Source: Hymenopus coronatus
Taxonomy: Eukaryota > Arthropoda > Insecta > Mantodea > Hymenopodidae
NCBI GenBank assembly: GCA_030762935.1
Contig: CM060881.1
Coordinates: 96,026,001-96,090,000 of the forward strand
DNA: 64,000 nt
Direction of reading: 5' to 3'
The position numbers were made by a program, and so were the translations under genes. Under the pieces are notes generated by a model that saw nothing but the letters and a program-made list of their open reading frames with translations, had not been told where the DNA came from and did not search any database. Shown here one piece after another: positions 45,838-57,170 of the stretch. Numbering within the stretch: position 1 is the first letter of the stretch; every line of letters begins with the position of its first letter.

Positions 45838-46370
45838 TTTTTACTTTCTCTATGCGTGCTATGTACATGTTGAATAGAGAAGGTATTGTATTGCAACCCA
45901 AAAATTCGATACAGATTATTCACCGAAAATACATGTTTTGAAAACCCCCTGAATAAAAAAAATTAGAAAAATGTCAGTGTGTGTCTGTGGACAGCATAGC
46001 TCAAAAACGATAAAGACCATTGAATACCAAGCTTGGTATTTAGTTTGGTATCTTCCAAGAAGCGACACGAAGATTTTCAAGATATTCCCTCCACCCCAAA
46101 CTACCCTTTACATTTAAAAAATTTCGAAAAGCTTGATTATCTTGAAAAAGGTTCTTAACGATTTTGATTAAAATATCTTATATTTAAGATATCTACCTGA
46201 CAGATAAAATGTATATCTTAAATTTTCTGGGAATAGCCTCTGAAGACTACTTTATTGTGGATGAATTTTACGGAATTTTGTATAACTGGCAAACCGTAAG
46301 AGATAGACAAAAACGAAAATGTAGAGCTCCTTAAAATTCATAATTTATGTTATATACACTTTTTTGTGCA
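45838..46370 (-). repeat. Family A copy, hairpin half
   Basis: It starts ttttactttctctatgcgtg with an imperfect hairpin (tacatgttgaatagagaagg). It stops at 'gtgcagttga', where another copy starts. Confidence 0.8.
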
Positions 46371-47048
46371 GTTGATACCGAGATATCACCGAAAATATAT
46401 TTTGACACCCCCTGAACCCAAAAAGATGCAGTTTTAGAAGATTTTCAAGACCCCCCCCCAAACTAGTATGGAATAATTGTCTACATTTTGATTTTCTCAA
46501 AAATGGCTCTAACGATTTTGATTACAATATCATATATTAAAAATATTTACATGACAAATAAAATTCATATCTTGAATTATCTGGGAATAGCCTCTAAAGA
46601 CATCTTTATTCTGAATGAATTTTGTGGAATTTTTCATAACTGGGGAAGCCTAAGAGAGAGACAAAACTTACTTAACACAAAATGTAGAGCTCGTGATAAC
46701 AAATAATTTATATTATTCATATTTTTTTCGTGGAGTTAACTATTTTTTTATATTCCATGTTATTGGTTTCAGCTTTAATATATGTACTCACAGTTTTCTC
46801 ATACGGGAATTTGCGATACAAACAAAGGAACTTGAATCGCATAGCAACCAACTTTTAAAAGATTTGACTCGCTTTAGTCTATAGTTCTCCCTTATTTCCC
46901 TCCTACTTACAGGAAGCAAGTAATAAGATCATTTCTGCTATTTTTTTATTCTTATTAGCATGAAGTAAATAGAGGAATAAGCTTTTTAACTAGAATTTGT
47001 TACAGAGAAGCAGAGAAAGTCATTTGAATGGAACACATCAGATTTTTA
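46371..47048 (-). repeat. Family A copy lacking the hairpin
   Basis: It begins taccgagatatcaccgaaaat, has a 'tttcaagacccccccccaaac' block and ends agagaaagtcatttgaatgg...acatcagat. Confidence 0.8.
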
Positions 47049-47765
47049 GCAAAATGTTCATATGTACGTGTGTGTACGTGTGTCTGCGAGCACAATAACT
47101 CAAAACGAACAGTCAGTAAAATACCAAACTTGGTATTTCAGTTAAGTATCTTCCAAGGTTGAAACACAAAGATTTTGAGAAAACTGCCCCTACACCAAAC
47201 TACTATTTATATGGAAAAATGTTCAAAAATTTTGTTTTCTAATAAATAGTTCCAACGATTGTGGTTCAAGTATCCTATATTAAAGCTATTCACAAGACAA
47301 ATAAAATTCACATCTTGAACTTTCTGAGAAAAGCCTCTAAAGGTCTGGTTATTCTGGATAAAGTTGCTGAATTTTGAGTAACTGTTAAACTTACTACAAA
47401 AAATGTAACCTCACTAAAGCACACCATTTGTCATATACATTCTTTTCGTTGAGTTGACGATTTGAGATATATTCATTGCGATTGGTTTCAATTTGAAAAT
47501 ACTAAAACTCTTGTCATATGGGAATTTTTTAACTTTTGCCATGTAAAGAAACGAGTTTCAACACGCTTTTAAAATATTTGACTATCGCTTTAGCCTGATG
47601 TATTCCCTTATTGCCCTTTAACTTACAAGAAAGCAAGTAATAAGACATTCTGCTAATGTTTATCTCGATTAGTAGGCGTAGATAGAATAATAAGTATTTT
47701 AAGAATAATTTGTTACAGAGGTGTAGAAAAAGTCATTAAAGTGAGACCCATCAGATTTTTTTTCT
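47049..47765 (-). repeat. Family A copy lacking the hairpin
   Basis: It begins near the GT-rich slot (tgtacgtgtgtgtacgtgtg) and ends gtagaaaaagtcattaaagtg...catcagatttttttt. That T-run ends about 30 bp before the next exon's acceptor. Confidence 0.8.
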
Positions 47766-47795
47766 TTTTTAATCCATAAAGGCTTTTCTTTACAG

Positions 47796-47949
47796 GACAG
47801 TCATTCAGACAGTCACTGAAAGAACAAATCTGGAATGCAGATGACTGGGAGCTAGATGAAGTACTTGCACTGAAGCGTTATACTCCAAACACGAAAGAAT
47901 TGCTGGTTTTAGAATTATATGACAGCATGTTGGAAATTATAGTGGCAAG
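47796..47949 (+). CDS. Exon 'b' of an unidentified host gene
   Basis: Good acceptor gcttttctttacag (to 47795) and donor gtactg (47950). The 154-bp exon takes two bases to finish the codon opened by exon 'a', is then open for 50 codons, and leaves in phase 2. It reads RQSFRQSLKEQI, then WNADDWELDEVLALKRY, then TPNTKELLVLELYDSMLEII. It looks like a real, moderately acidic helical protein segment without stops or low complexity. No domain recognised. Confidence 0.65.
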
Positions 47950-48145
47950 GTACTGTATAAAAAATGTGATACAATAAAATATATATCTTCCATATGGATA
48001 CCAAACGTATTCAGACAGAACAGAAAATATATCGATGTCAAATTATTAGCGTCCTTGTCTTAATGAAAATCGTCCAAAAAATGCCTCTCTATAAAGGTGT
48101 CAATGAAGCAATTTGTACCTATTATTCAGTTGCTTACTAAACCTT
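47950..48145. other. Intron start, unique sequence
   Basis: No feature seen between the donor at 47950 and the next family A copy. Confidence 0.45.
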
Positions 48146-49080
48146 CACTTTCTCTAGCACGTATATATAATGTAAACATTAGGTAAATAAGGTATTTAAT
48201 TTCACCAAGAAATTCGACACAGATTTCATCAGAAATGCATGTTGATAAATGGAAATGGAGTTATATTTATGGACGCTTTTTAACTGCTGTGGTTCTCAGC
48301 GTCCCATTCTATACTGGGTGAAAGATCGCTTAATTTTGCTCAGAGGTCTCTTTATCAGACTTGAGGTTCTTTTACGTGGCGTAAATATACGACACGGGAT
48401 TAATGGCTTCCCTCGAGGGTGGGAATTTTATGCCAGAAAAAATGCATCGTCCTCCGCCAGGTTTGAAGCCGCGACCTTGGGTATATGAAATTAGCAAGGT
48501 AACCATTACACCATAAAGAGCGATTGCATGTTTATAGGGCACATGGATCATTAAAAGACCTTTTAGGAGAAGGTTTTGCGTGTCTGCCTATAAGTAGCAT
48601 AATTAAAAACAATTAAGTTAAGTACCAAATTTACTTTTTAAGTATAGTAATTTCCAAATATGCGACACGAACATTTTCAGGGAAATCCCCCCACACTATC
48701 TTTTACACAAAACATTGTATTTTTTCCAAAAAATAACTCTACCGATGATATTTACACAACAGAAAAGTATATTTTTGAAACATCTGAAGTCTTCTTCCTT
48801 CTGGAGGGCTTATTAATAACCGCTGAACCGTAAATGATAAATAAAATCTTACTGCACAAAAATGTAGATCTAGTTAATATTTTTTGGAGTTGACCATTTC
48901 CGAGATATGCCTTGTTGATTTTAGTTTTAAAACAAATGTTTCCCTTTTACTTAGGAACTAAGTAATATGACCATTTCTGCTATTATCGTGATTACCATGA
49001 AGCAGATAGAAGAGTAATCATTTGTAAGAGTAGTTTGCAGAATTAGTAAAGAAACTCATATGAGTGGAGCACATCGAATT
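48146..49080 (-). repeat. Family A copy interrupted by SINE S1
   Basis: The pieces are 48146-48247 (hairpin end, cactttctctagcacgtata) and about 48525-49080 (ending agaaactcatatgagtggag...catcgaat). Confidence 0.8.
48248..48524 (-). mobile_element. SINE S1 (tRNA-Val-like head), full copy
   Basis: On the minus strand the head is degenerate but clear ('ggtttgaagcc' in the B-box region) and the body matches the other S1 copies. Target-site duplication tgcatgttgata (48236-48247) / tgcatgtttata (48525-48536), one mismatch. Confidence 0.85.
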
Positions 49081-49215
49081 TTTTACTTTTCTACCTCGTA
49101 CCTAGAAAACAGAGAAGGTATTGGATTCAAGCCTGAAATTTGATATCTAGATTTCACTGATAATCCATGTTTTAAAACTTCGTAAATCAAAAGAAAAAAA
49201 AATCAGAAAACAGTT
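49081..49215 (-). repeat. Family A hairpin-end fragment
   Basis: It begins ttttacttttctacctcgtac, with 'agagaaggtattggattc' and 'gatttcactgataatcc'. Strongly decayed. Confidence 0.6.
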
Positions 49216-49263
49216 CGTATATGCATGTGTCTGTGTGTGAAAACCTAGAATGAATGAGTGCTG

Positions 49264-49496
49264 TTTTTTTTGTAGTGTTTAACGCCCGCTTTTATTGCTT
49301 GTGGCACCGCAGACGATAACACTAGTGATGGAGCACACCAGTGGAATAAAATGGTGGGAGAAACCGGAGAAGCCCGAGAAAACCTGCCTATGTGCCACTT
49401 TTTCCACCAAAAATGCCACATGTGGTCACCTGGGAGCAAACCCACGCCGTCTAGGTGAGAGGCGAGCACTCTTACCACTCGGCCAGGCGCGGCCTA
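49264..49496 (-). mobile_element. SINE S5, second copy
   Basis: On the minus strand: head ggccgcgcctggccgagtgg and B-box region 'gtgggtttgctccc', then the S5 body. Target-site duplication gagtgctg at 49256-49263 and 49497-49504 (8 bp, perfect). Confidence 0.8.
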
Positions 49497-49504
49497 GAGT
49501 GCTG

Positions 49505-50702
49505 GTTATCAATCCCATTTATCGACTTGACCCGGCTGACAAAAAGTCCATCTCACACACACACAGAATTGCTAATCTAAACTCCACAATTACATAAGTA
49601 TTATTGAAATGCGAGACTGCATAATCCGAAATGCAAGCGGTTCGCATTGAATCTGGATGAGCACAGAAAGGGTCAGAACAACAGTTGTTGCAGACACAAT
49701 ATGAATTCACACTGAAACAAATAACACCTCATTGGAGTGCAAACATTGCCACGCCTTCCTTACCATTCCACTGTGCTTGCTTAGCTGTATACATGACGAA
49801 TAACAACAGACAGCGGCAGTTAGCGACGGTTCATTGACTCCTTGGCGTCTGCAAGATGTCAGGAGTTTATGCACGCTCCTTGCACCTATTGGAACACTAC
49901 CCGCGCATCCACCAGGTGTAAAATACCTAGTGTAGGGTATCTTATAATGTTACCCCTGCCACTGTGCATCATTAGGAGATATTAGGTTCTGGGTAGACCT
50001 ATCATGTGCATGCGCATAAGGAAGCAGGTCGCGTCAGGGTCTAAAGTGCAGGTACTTAAACTAAGTACTAAGATATCTGTACCTTAGACTGAGGCCACCT
50101 ACTTCCCTCTACGGAAAGTGTACATTTGGGGAGAGATCGGTGAGCTATAAATAAGTACACCAATGGTATGAAAAGACACAGTGCCTACACGTAGAATAAT
50201 TAATGAGAATACATGGTAGGGAACTAGGGAAGAAGCCAGTGGTTTACCCTAATTCCACAGAATTCACCTGGTGCGTTCTGTCTTCTGGATGTTAAACCAG
50301 TGTTTTAAATAAACACTTTGCCCTTTCTGTCAACGTCAATCTAGAGTGCGTCTGGCAGTGTATGTAGCTCAAATGTAAAGCTCCTCATGTCGGAGTCTTT
50401 ATAGCTAAAACCATGCTCATGCCAGCGTTGTGCTTATGATGCTACGTTATGCCATCATTTACGACATTTTACAACCAACATCAATAGCTCAAACAGGTGC
50501 ATAAATATCTTTTACTGAATTAAATAACTTAATATACAATCGGGTAGGTACCCTAAAATATGTAAAAACTTGCAACCTATGCTGATTCAATGTAATGGAT
50601 ACCCAATTGTAGTTAAAACTATTTATATTATAGAGCAGTACTTTTCTTAAAACAACGTGGAAACGACTTGAAACTTTACCAAGTGTTGCCAACTGATGTA
50701 TA
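49505..50702. other. No recognised feature
   Basis: Mostly unique-looking and less AT-rich than the rest. I see no repeat match, splice-bounded exon or RNA gene. Confidence 0.45.
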
Positions 50703-50715
50703 CCCCAAACTGAGA

Positions 50716-51012
50716 ATCGCCCTCCGTAGTATAATGGTTATCATGCTAACTTCATATACCCAAGGTCGCGGGTTCAAACCCGGCGGAGGACGATGGATTT
50801 TTTCGGGCGTAAAAATCCTTAGTAAAAATCCATCGGAAGGGAAGTAAAGCTGTGGGTCCCGTGTCGTAGATTTACGGCACGTAAAAGAACCTCAAGCCTG
50901 ATAAGAGAGGCCTCTGAGCAAAATTAAGAGATCTTTCACGCCCAATATAGAATGGGACGCTGAGAATCAAAGAAGTTAAAGAGCGTCCATAAATAACATG
51001 CCATTTCCATTT
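50716..51012 (+). mobile_element. SINE S1 (tRNA-Val-like head), best copy
   Basis: A tRNA-like head has gccctccgtagtataatggt (A-box region) and 'cgggttcaaacccggcggagg' as T-arm and acceptor. It resembles tRNA-Val in layout. The body has 'gggcgtaaaaatccttag', 'gatttacggcacgtaaaaga' and 'ctttcacgcccaatataga'. Target-site duplication ccccaaactgaga (50703-50715) / ccccaagctgaga (51013-51025). The long body and duplication rule out a host tRNA gene. Confidence 0.9.
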
Positions 51013-51272
51013 CCCCAAGCTGAGAGATTTTGCAAGCCGTATTGCTGCTTTGTTTTGTGCCATATATGCATGTGAGTAATGCTTCCTTAAATTGAACTAC
51101 ATTAATAGTGACAAACGTTCCAGTTTAAATTACTATAATAGCCTTCTGTCAATTCTGCCTATCTCTGTGTGTACACTTAACTTAGTTTGGAGGAAAAGGT
51201 GTCAGCAAACTACCATATACCCGATAAAGAGTTTGTAAACCCTCATTTGAGGAAGGAATATTGCGATGTATA

Positions 51273-52426
51273 CAGGGTGTATATAAATGAATATCGGGGT
51301 TTTAACTCTTTATAATATTTATTACATTCAACTTGCAGTTATAAATGATATGTCAAATAAAAAAGCAACTCAAAAAGTTTTTGTTTGTTGGCACAAGTAC
51401 GCATGTGCGTGCAATGTTTCTGCCGTAATCCGCTAGACAGCGGTAGTAGCAAAGATGGCGACTAGTAAACAGAAAGCGTTTTGTGTTTTGCAGTTTGCGC
51501 CTATAGTTACTGTGCAACGTGCGTTCCGTAGTAAGTTCGGTTGTGATCCTCCTAGTGATAAAAACATTCGTAGATGGTATAATCAGTTTGAAGATACCGG
51601 CTGCCTTTGTAAAGGGAAGAGCATGGGACGACCAGGAGTAAGTGAAGAGACTGTTGAGCGAGTGAGAGAGTTGTTCACTCGTAGCCCAAAGAAATCAGTC
51701 CGGAAGGCTAGTCGTGAATTACAAGTTCCTGTGTCGACTGTTTGGAAAGTTGTAAGAAAACGCTTACAGCTACGTCCTTACCGTTTACAGTTATTACAGG
51801 CTCTAAAGCCCACAGACCACGGATTACGTGCCAAATTCGCAAACGACATGTTGTTTCATGACGATTTTGTGGATCGTGTTTGTCTTCAGTGATGAATTGA
51901 CCTTTCACCTTAGTGGACATGTTAACACTCAAAATGTGCGCATCTGGGGCTCAGAAAATCCTCACGAGATGGTACAAATGCAACGAGATTCCCGTAAAGA
52001 AAATGTTTTTTGTACCGTATCCCGGCGAAAAGTTTATGGGCCTTTCGTTTTTGGTGAACCTACTGTAACTGGCACTTCTTACCTTGATACACTAGAGCAA
52101 TGGCTCTTCCCTGAGCCAGAGAACTTCATTTTCCATCAGGATGGTGCGCCACCTCACTGACATAACGAAATACGCGATTGGTTGAACGTCACTGTACCCG
52201 AGCGCTGGATAGGCCGCAAGGGCCTCAATGACAGGGCTTGCTATGCATGGCCTCCACGTTCTTCTGACCTAACGCTATGCGATTTTTACCTTTGGGGCTT
52301 CATCAAGGATCGTGTGTACGTGCCTCCGCTACCAGCTGACCTCCCTGAATTAAGAAACCGGATTGAAGCAGCTGTTGCTACAATTACTGAATATATACTT
52401 ATCAACTATAAATGTTTTACACCCTC
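51273..52426 (+). mobile_element. Mariner-like transposon, nearly complete but dead
   Basis: The left end is ta|cagggtgtatataaatg. The right end is a degenerate inverse, ...aaatgttttacaccct, just after the coding remains. It contains one broken transposase gene (next entry). At 1.15 kb it is slightly short for a 1.3-kb mariner, consistent with a deletion near the C terminus. The right TIR is weak, so that limit is tentative. Confidence 0.65.
51455..52418 (+). pseudogene. Mariner transposase pseudogene (DUF4817-type N terminus)
   Basis: It starts at ATG 51455. The N-terminal 145-codon frame carries a helix-turn-helix region (DKNIRRWYNQFEDTGCLCKG) followed by a second one (SVRKASRELQVPVSTVWKV), the typical DNA-binding half. 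A +1 frameshift lies near 51885. The next frame has FSDELTFHLSG with the first catalytic Asp, then IFHQDGAPPH (second) just before an in-frame stop (TGA, 52158-52160), and PPRSSDLTLCDFYLWG with the third. All three acidic residues survive but the frame is broken twice and the C terminus is lost. Family role: cut-and-paste transposition at TA dinucleotides in the nucleus. Inactive. Confidence 0.85.
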
Positions 52427-52532
52427 GTGCTCCATTATGCAAGGGAATAAAAAAGAAAGAATAACTATGGCAATCAAGGCAGAAGAAGTCAGTGACATTC
52501 ATGGGAACCAACCGAAGCACTGCTTCTGTAAT

Positions 52533-52802
52533 GTCGCCCTCCGTGGTGTAAGTAATGGTTACCATGCTAACTTCACTTATCCATGTTCTGCGTTCAAACC
52601 CGGCGGAGGATGATGGCTTTTTACGGGCGTAAAAATCCTTAGCATGGTTTCCTTCGGAAGGGAAGCAAAGCCATTGATCTCTAAGTCTGATAAAAGGGAC
52701 CTCTGAGAAAAATTAAGCAGTCTTTCACGCCCAACATGGAATGGGACGCTGAGAACCATAGTAGTTAAAGAGCGTCCATAAATAAAACTCCATTTCCTTT
52801 TG
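52533..52802 (+). mobile_element. SINE S1, copy downstream of the mariner
   Basis: Head gccctccgtggtgtaagtaa...'cgttcaaacccggcggagga', with the same body as 50716-51012. Target-site duplication gcttctgtaat (52522-52532) / gcttcagtaat (52803-52813). Confidence 0.88.
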
Positions 52803-52999
52803 GCTTCAGTAATAAGTCTAGTAAGTGTGAGAATAGAACCGGAAACTTTTATCTGAAGATAGCATACTAACAAGTCCTAACGTCACACAAAGTCGATATT
52901 AGGTTTATTAGGTAATGTGTGGCATTATAACCATATATTTGCTAAATTATATTTAGATAGACACGCCTCTTCCAAACACGTAGAGCGCTACTTTCAAGC

Positions 53000-53500
53000 A
53001 CGTTACATTACCGACAAGTAGTCTACTGCATCGTACAGCATCAACTTTACAATGTAGCGAGAAACATGCGTGCGCACCTCTGAAGGCCTTCGGAGAGGAG
53101 CAAAGTCATCGGAAGCGTCATGAAGTGAAGAGAAGCGAAGCAACACATTTTGAAGATTCCACTTGTCGGAAGCGAAGGGAAGAGAAGCGAAGCGAACAAA
53201 CAAAATAGATCCCTTGATAACATTGCTTATTTATGTGAAGAAGCAGAAAATGAAGAAATTAACGCAAATAACAGGAGAGGAAATTCTGGATTCATGAAAT
53301 CTGTTTAACCAGGGATACACATGACGAGCTTTTAGTTTTACCTGACGTGGTTCCAATTAATTCACTAATTTCTTTCCATGTATTCTCATTAGCAACATTA
53401 TTGCAATAATATTTTTGACGCTTACGAACAATAATGGGTAACTTTGAACTAAATTTATCAATTTCTCTACGTCCATAATATCAGAAGTGAGAAGGCCTTC
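53000..53500 (-). mobile_element. Harbinger-like remnant with MADF-type piece
   Basis: On the minus strand, 53490-53300 gives MDVEKLINLVQSYPLLF and, after a frameshift, ENTWKEISELIGTTSG, matching the MADF pattern 'EKLI.LV...P.LY ... W.EI...LG' of Adf-1-like proteins and of the accessory proteins of PIF/Harbinger transposons. Left of it (53060-53200) lies a tract of imperfect gaagcga units that would be the element's terminal part. No DDE transposase is present. The assignment to Harbinger is inference. Confidence 0.5.
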
Positions 53501-53825
53501 TAAAACAAATGCATCGATATTATTTTACTAGTCTATATTATGTTAATGTGATAAGAAAACAGCGCGAGATTTCATGTTTCTCCAATTACTCCCGAGAGTC
53601 AACGATTACATCTGAACAGAAGTTCCGCTCCCACGTCGGAACAAATATTACAGCTCTAGAATTCTGTGCGCGACGATTCCGTTCGCGACGCTTCTCGCGC
53701 CGGCAATTTTTTCTACTATTTAAACAGATTCTCTTGCCAGAGGCCTCAATCTGCTGCCCGTATTTTGGCCTTTTATGCGAGTTTTGTGATGAACATTTGT
53801 GTTCACATGCAGTGTTAAATCGATG
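53501..53825. other. No recognised feature
   Basis: It holds a GC-rich patch (53665-53710, gcgcgacgattccgttcgcg) and is read through by frames of the neighbouring mariner, without similarity of its own. Confidence 0.35.
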
Positions 53826-54475
53826 CTGAAAATGGTCCCCTCCGACATCCAAGCATGTTTGTACTGTACACATCGCTCCAAATTCTGGAATACTTTTATT
53901 AAAGTCTCCTCTTCACTCTTTTGACGTACAGCATCTTTCAACTCTGCAATTGTATGTGGTCTATTTCTGTATAGCTTTCCATTCAGACATCCCCACAGGA
54001 AGAAGTCGGATGGTGTTAGGTCAGGAGATATTGGTGGCCAACGATTTTTTGAGATAATTCGATCTTCAAAAAAAAAAAAAAAAAAAGCTTGCGATTTCCC
54101 TCATGCTTTCATGTGATATGTGACTTGTTGAACCATCTTGTGGGAGATATTCATCATCTGTTAACTGATTAATAAAGTCAGTGAATATTCTAATGTATTC
54201 TTCAGTGTTTGCCGTATTCTCATGAAAAATAGAGCCTATAATACGCCTACGAGACACTGCACACCACACTCAAATGTTCTATGCATGTAGAAGTTCTGCG
54301 TGTAGGGCGGCACTAGGATTTGTTTGGGCCCATATACGCGTTTTCTGAGAGTTTATGTAGCCCTCATGCTTCATTCGTGAACCAAGTACAATCCAAAATC
54401 CCAGGATTCTGATTAATAAAAGTTTGAAACCATGCACAGAACTACACACGCCAAGATCAGTGGAAAAGTCCAAAC
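53826..54475 (-). pseudogene. Mariner transposase pseudogene, second family
   Basis: Minus-strand pieces in order from right to left: a region around 'HEGYINSQKTRIWAQTNPSA' (54290-54375), VSRRRIIGSIFHENTANTEE (54205-54265), PQDGSTSHISHESMREIAS with the second catalytic Asp (54085-54145), a region 53955-54055 fitting 'WPPISPDL' and 'DFFLWG' that holds the third, and the C-terminal ERCVQ / CLDVGGDHFQH pieces (53826-53890). An A-run at 54069-54086 and several frameshifts break it. It is a different mariner lineage from that at 51455. No TIR seen. Confidence 0.75.
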
Positions 54476-54828
54476 CTATTGGGAGGGGTGGGACACTACA
54501 TTACGTTGTTCAACGCATGTCCACACGGGTTTTCATCACAAAAGTGAATGGTTGGAATATGGGGGGGGGGGGCCTCGGGGGCTCTAGCGAGAGAATCACG
54601 CGGTACATTGAGAAGAAAATTCTCTTCGTGACGCCTCCAATAAGTGGGAGCGGGCCTTTAACGCTGATAGTGAGTGTAGTGTTATCGGCCTAGCTATATG
54701 CTTATGATAAATTCTATGATCAATAGCCTGACACGGACTATCTGTTATAATCTAAGATTAGCTGTAGCTGCCTTTAGGTAAGGTTAATATTACAATTGAC
54801 GACCAGCTACAAATCAAAATATCTACAG
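54476..54828. other. No recognised feature
   Basis: It contains a G-run (54561-54571). The 89-codon frame is driven by the antisense of the mariner and this run, so it is not called. Confidence 0.4.
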
Positions 54829-55689
54829 TCAAAAGATCTTGTGTGTTCCATTCACACGACTTTCTCTATCTGTTCTGCAAACAAACTATTCTTACAAAAT
54901 ATTATTCTTTTTTCTACATAATGCTAATCAAGATAAACAAGAGTAGAAATTTTCTCATTACTTGTTACCTTCTAAGCAGATCGGATATAAGGAAATATAC
55001 TAGGCTGAAACTATAGTCATAGCTGAGCCCTATATGAACTACTGAAGTACTCTTAGCATGGTCAAGAGAAAAGCAAAAGAGAGACGAAACGAAAGATGAC
55101 TTTCCCTTTGGAAAAATTTAAGTAGTTTAAAATTGAAACCAACAAAAAGAATATATCTGAAACGGTTAACTCTACAAAACAAGGTATATAACATAAATTG
55201 TGTGTTTAAGCGAGATCTATATTTTTGTGCAGTGAGTTTTTGTATATCTTTTAGAGTTTACCAGTTATTCAAAATTAATCCAGAAGAGGTCTTCAGAAGA
55301 TATTCCCAGAAAATTCAAGGTATCCATTTTACCTGTCATATGGGTACATTCATATCCGTTTAATAAAAAAATGTTAAGGCCACGTTTGAGAAAAACAAAA
55401 TGTTTAAAACGTCTTCCATGCGATGAGTGTGGGGATTTTCTTGTAAATCTTAATGTCGCATCCTTGGAAGATAACAAACCTACATACAAAGTTTGGTATT
55501 TAACAGTCTCTTGTTTTTGAGTTATGCTGTTCACATACACGCACGCTGACGTCTTTCTAAAACGCTCTTTTCTGAATCGAGGGGTCTCAAAACATATATT
55601 TGCAGTGAAATCTCGGTATCAAATTTTGGGTGGAATGCAATACTTTCTCTATCTATATATGCATTGGACATACGCGCTAGGAAAGTAAA
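54829..55689 (+). repeat. Family A copy, near full length
   Basis: It runs from aaagatcttgtgtgttccattcac to tacgcgctaggaaagtaaag; the CA slot is short. Confidence 0.88.
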
Positions 55690-55734
55690 GAGCGAAATAC
55701 GGTTATCACTTAAAGCTTATTAATACAGTAAAAT

Positions 55735-56890
55735 TTCTTGGAAAACAAGAATTGGCCTTTCGAGGGTATGGTGAAGCAGCAATTGTATGAAACTCTTAAA
55801 GTATACTGCAGGATATAATCATCTTTTAGTGTAACAGTTCGAAACCTCTACCCACTTTAAAGTAATTTATAATGAACTCAAAACGACATAATACAACCGT
55901 AGTTTCAACCATTCTGTCAACGATAAAGAATGAAATTGTGAAATCTCTTTTGATCAACGCAATTAAATTGCTTATCACTATTGGTAAACACTTCGTGCAA
56001 GAGCATAACTAAACTTTTTGATGTGATTATACATCCTCAATAAATAGTTTCACATATTTTGGCACCATTTAATAAATTTGACACTTGTGGAAGATTTCAT
56101 ATTTTCTTTTCTCTTAAACACATTCGACAGCATATGCATCTTCATCGATGTGATGTATAATGTCTTTGGAACCAAGGATGAGATCTACCAACAGAAAATC
56201 TAGAAATTCGCCACGTCATTGCCGCATTACGTGATGCCTGAGAACAGCTTTGTCAAAAAACCGTGTCTCAAGTAGAAAAGTTCTCGAGGAGGGAAAATAT
56301 CGAATATAAACCCCACTATTCTGTAATGTTTGATAACGTTCTTATTCTAACGTACAAGATGTTAAAATTATTCTAAAGTATTTTTTTTTAAATTTGTTAT
56401 AAGAAAACTATGGACCAAAACATCCTTCAAAGTCTGCTACAAACATATGCAAGTTTTTCGATGTCATTCCGTTTAGAAAATATCTGACAGAAATGTACAC
56501 TACAAAAGAGTTTCGAACTAAAACCACGGGTGAACACCATGAGCACTAATTCAATGCTAAAACAAGATTTTCAACAGTTTAGTATGTTAGTGTCATTCTG
56601 TATAAAACTCTCCTAAGTATATTTTCATTACGTTGAGGAGAATCAAAAGCTGCTCTCAGAATTCTACTTGAGGAGAAAGAGATTTTCTCATTTTGGAATT
56701 ATTCCAACTGAAGCTCGCCTAATAAGAGAGCTCAGAAAAAGGAGCAGAAAATTACTAAATTTGCTTCCTGGGAGAAAATGGTGAAATTTCGATTCCCTTG
56801 ATATTGTAGAAGTGACCTACCAATACATCAAAGACGAATTTTGGTCCAGAAAATTGTTATTTTCTATTAAATTTTACTTCAAATAATTTT
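55735..56890 (+). pseudogene. Possible decayed hAT-like (DUF4371-type) transposase
   Basis: The plus strand has a 'LAFRGYGEAA' like start (about 55750-55780) reminiscent of the LAFRGH block of DUF4371/TTF-type hAT relatives, then stretches such as TIKNEIVKSLLINAIK and VEVTYQYIKDEFW with many stops between. The similarity is faint and the family is a guess. Nothing in it could be functional. Confidence 0.3.
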
Positions 56891-57049
56891 AAGTATTATT
56901 ATTTCAATACCTACTCTGCCAATTTAAAGCACTACCAATTACATGTTTACCTTTAATATGTTGCACCTTTAATTTAAACTATTACCAGTTGTTGCTCGTA
57001 TTATAAAGTGCAACAGTGGCGGAACTAGTCAATTTAAAAGGCGAGTACT

Positions 57050-57170
57050 AAAATATGTACAATGTACATAGTGGATAGAGAAGATGTATTGAATTTGATA
57101 TCAAGATTTGATATGAAGATTTCACCAGAAATATATGTTTCAGGGTCCCCTGAGTCCGAAAAAAGCATTT
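57050..57170 (-). repeat. Family A hairpin-end fragment
   Basis: It contains tatgtacaatgtacatagtgg with 'gatagagaag' and 'ttcaccagaaatatatg', directly before the next plus copy. Confidence 0.7.

Noticed and set aside
50716..50790. tRNA gene (Val-like) with good T-arm
   Set aside because: It is followed by a conserved body shared with three other loci and flanked by a 13-bp duplication, so it is the head of a SINE.
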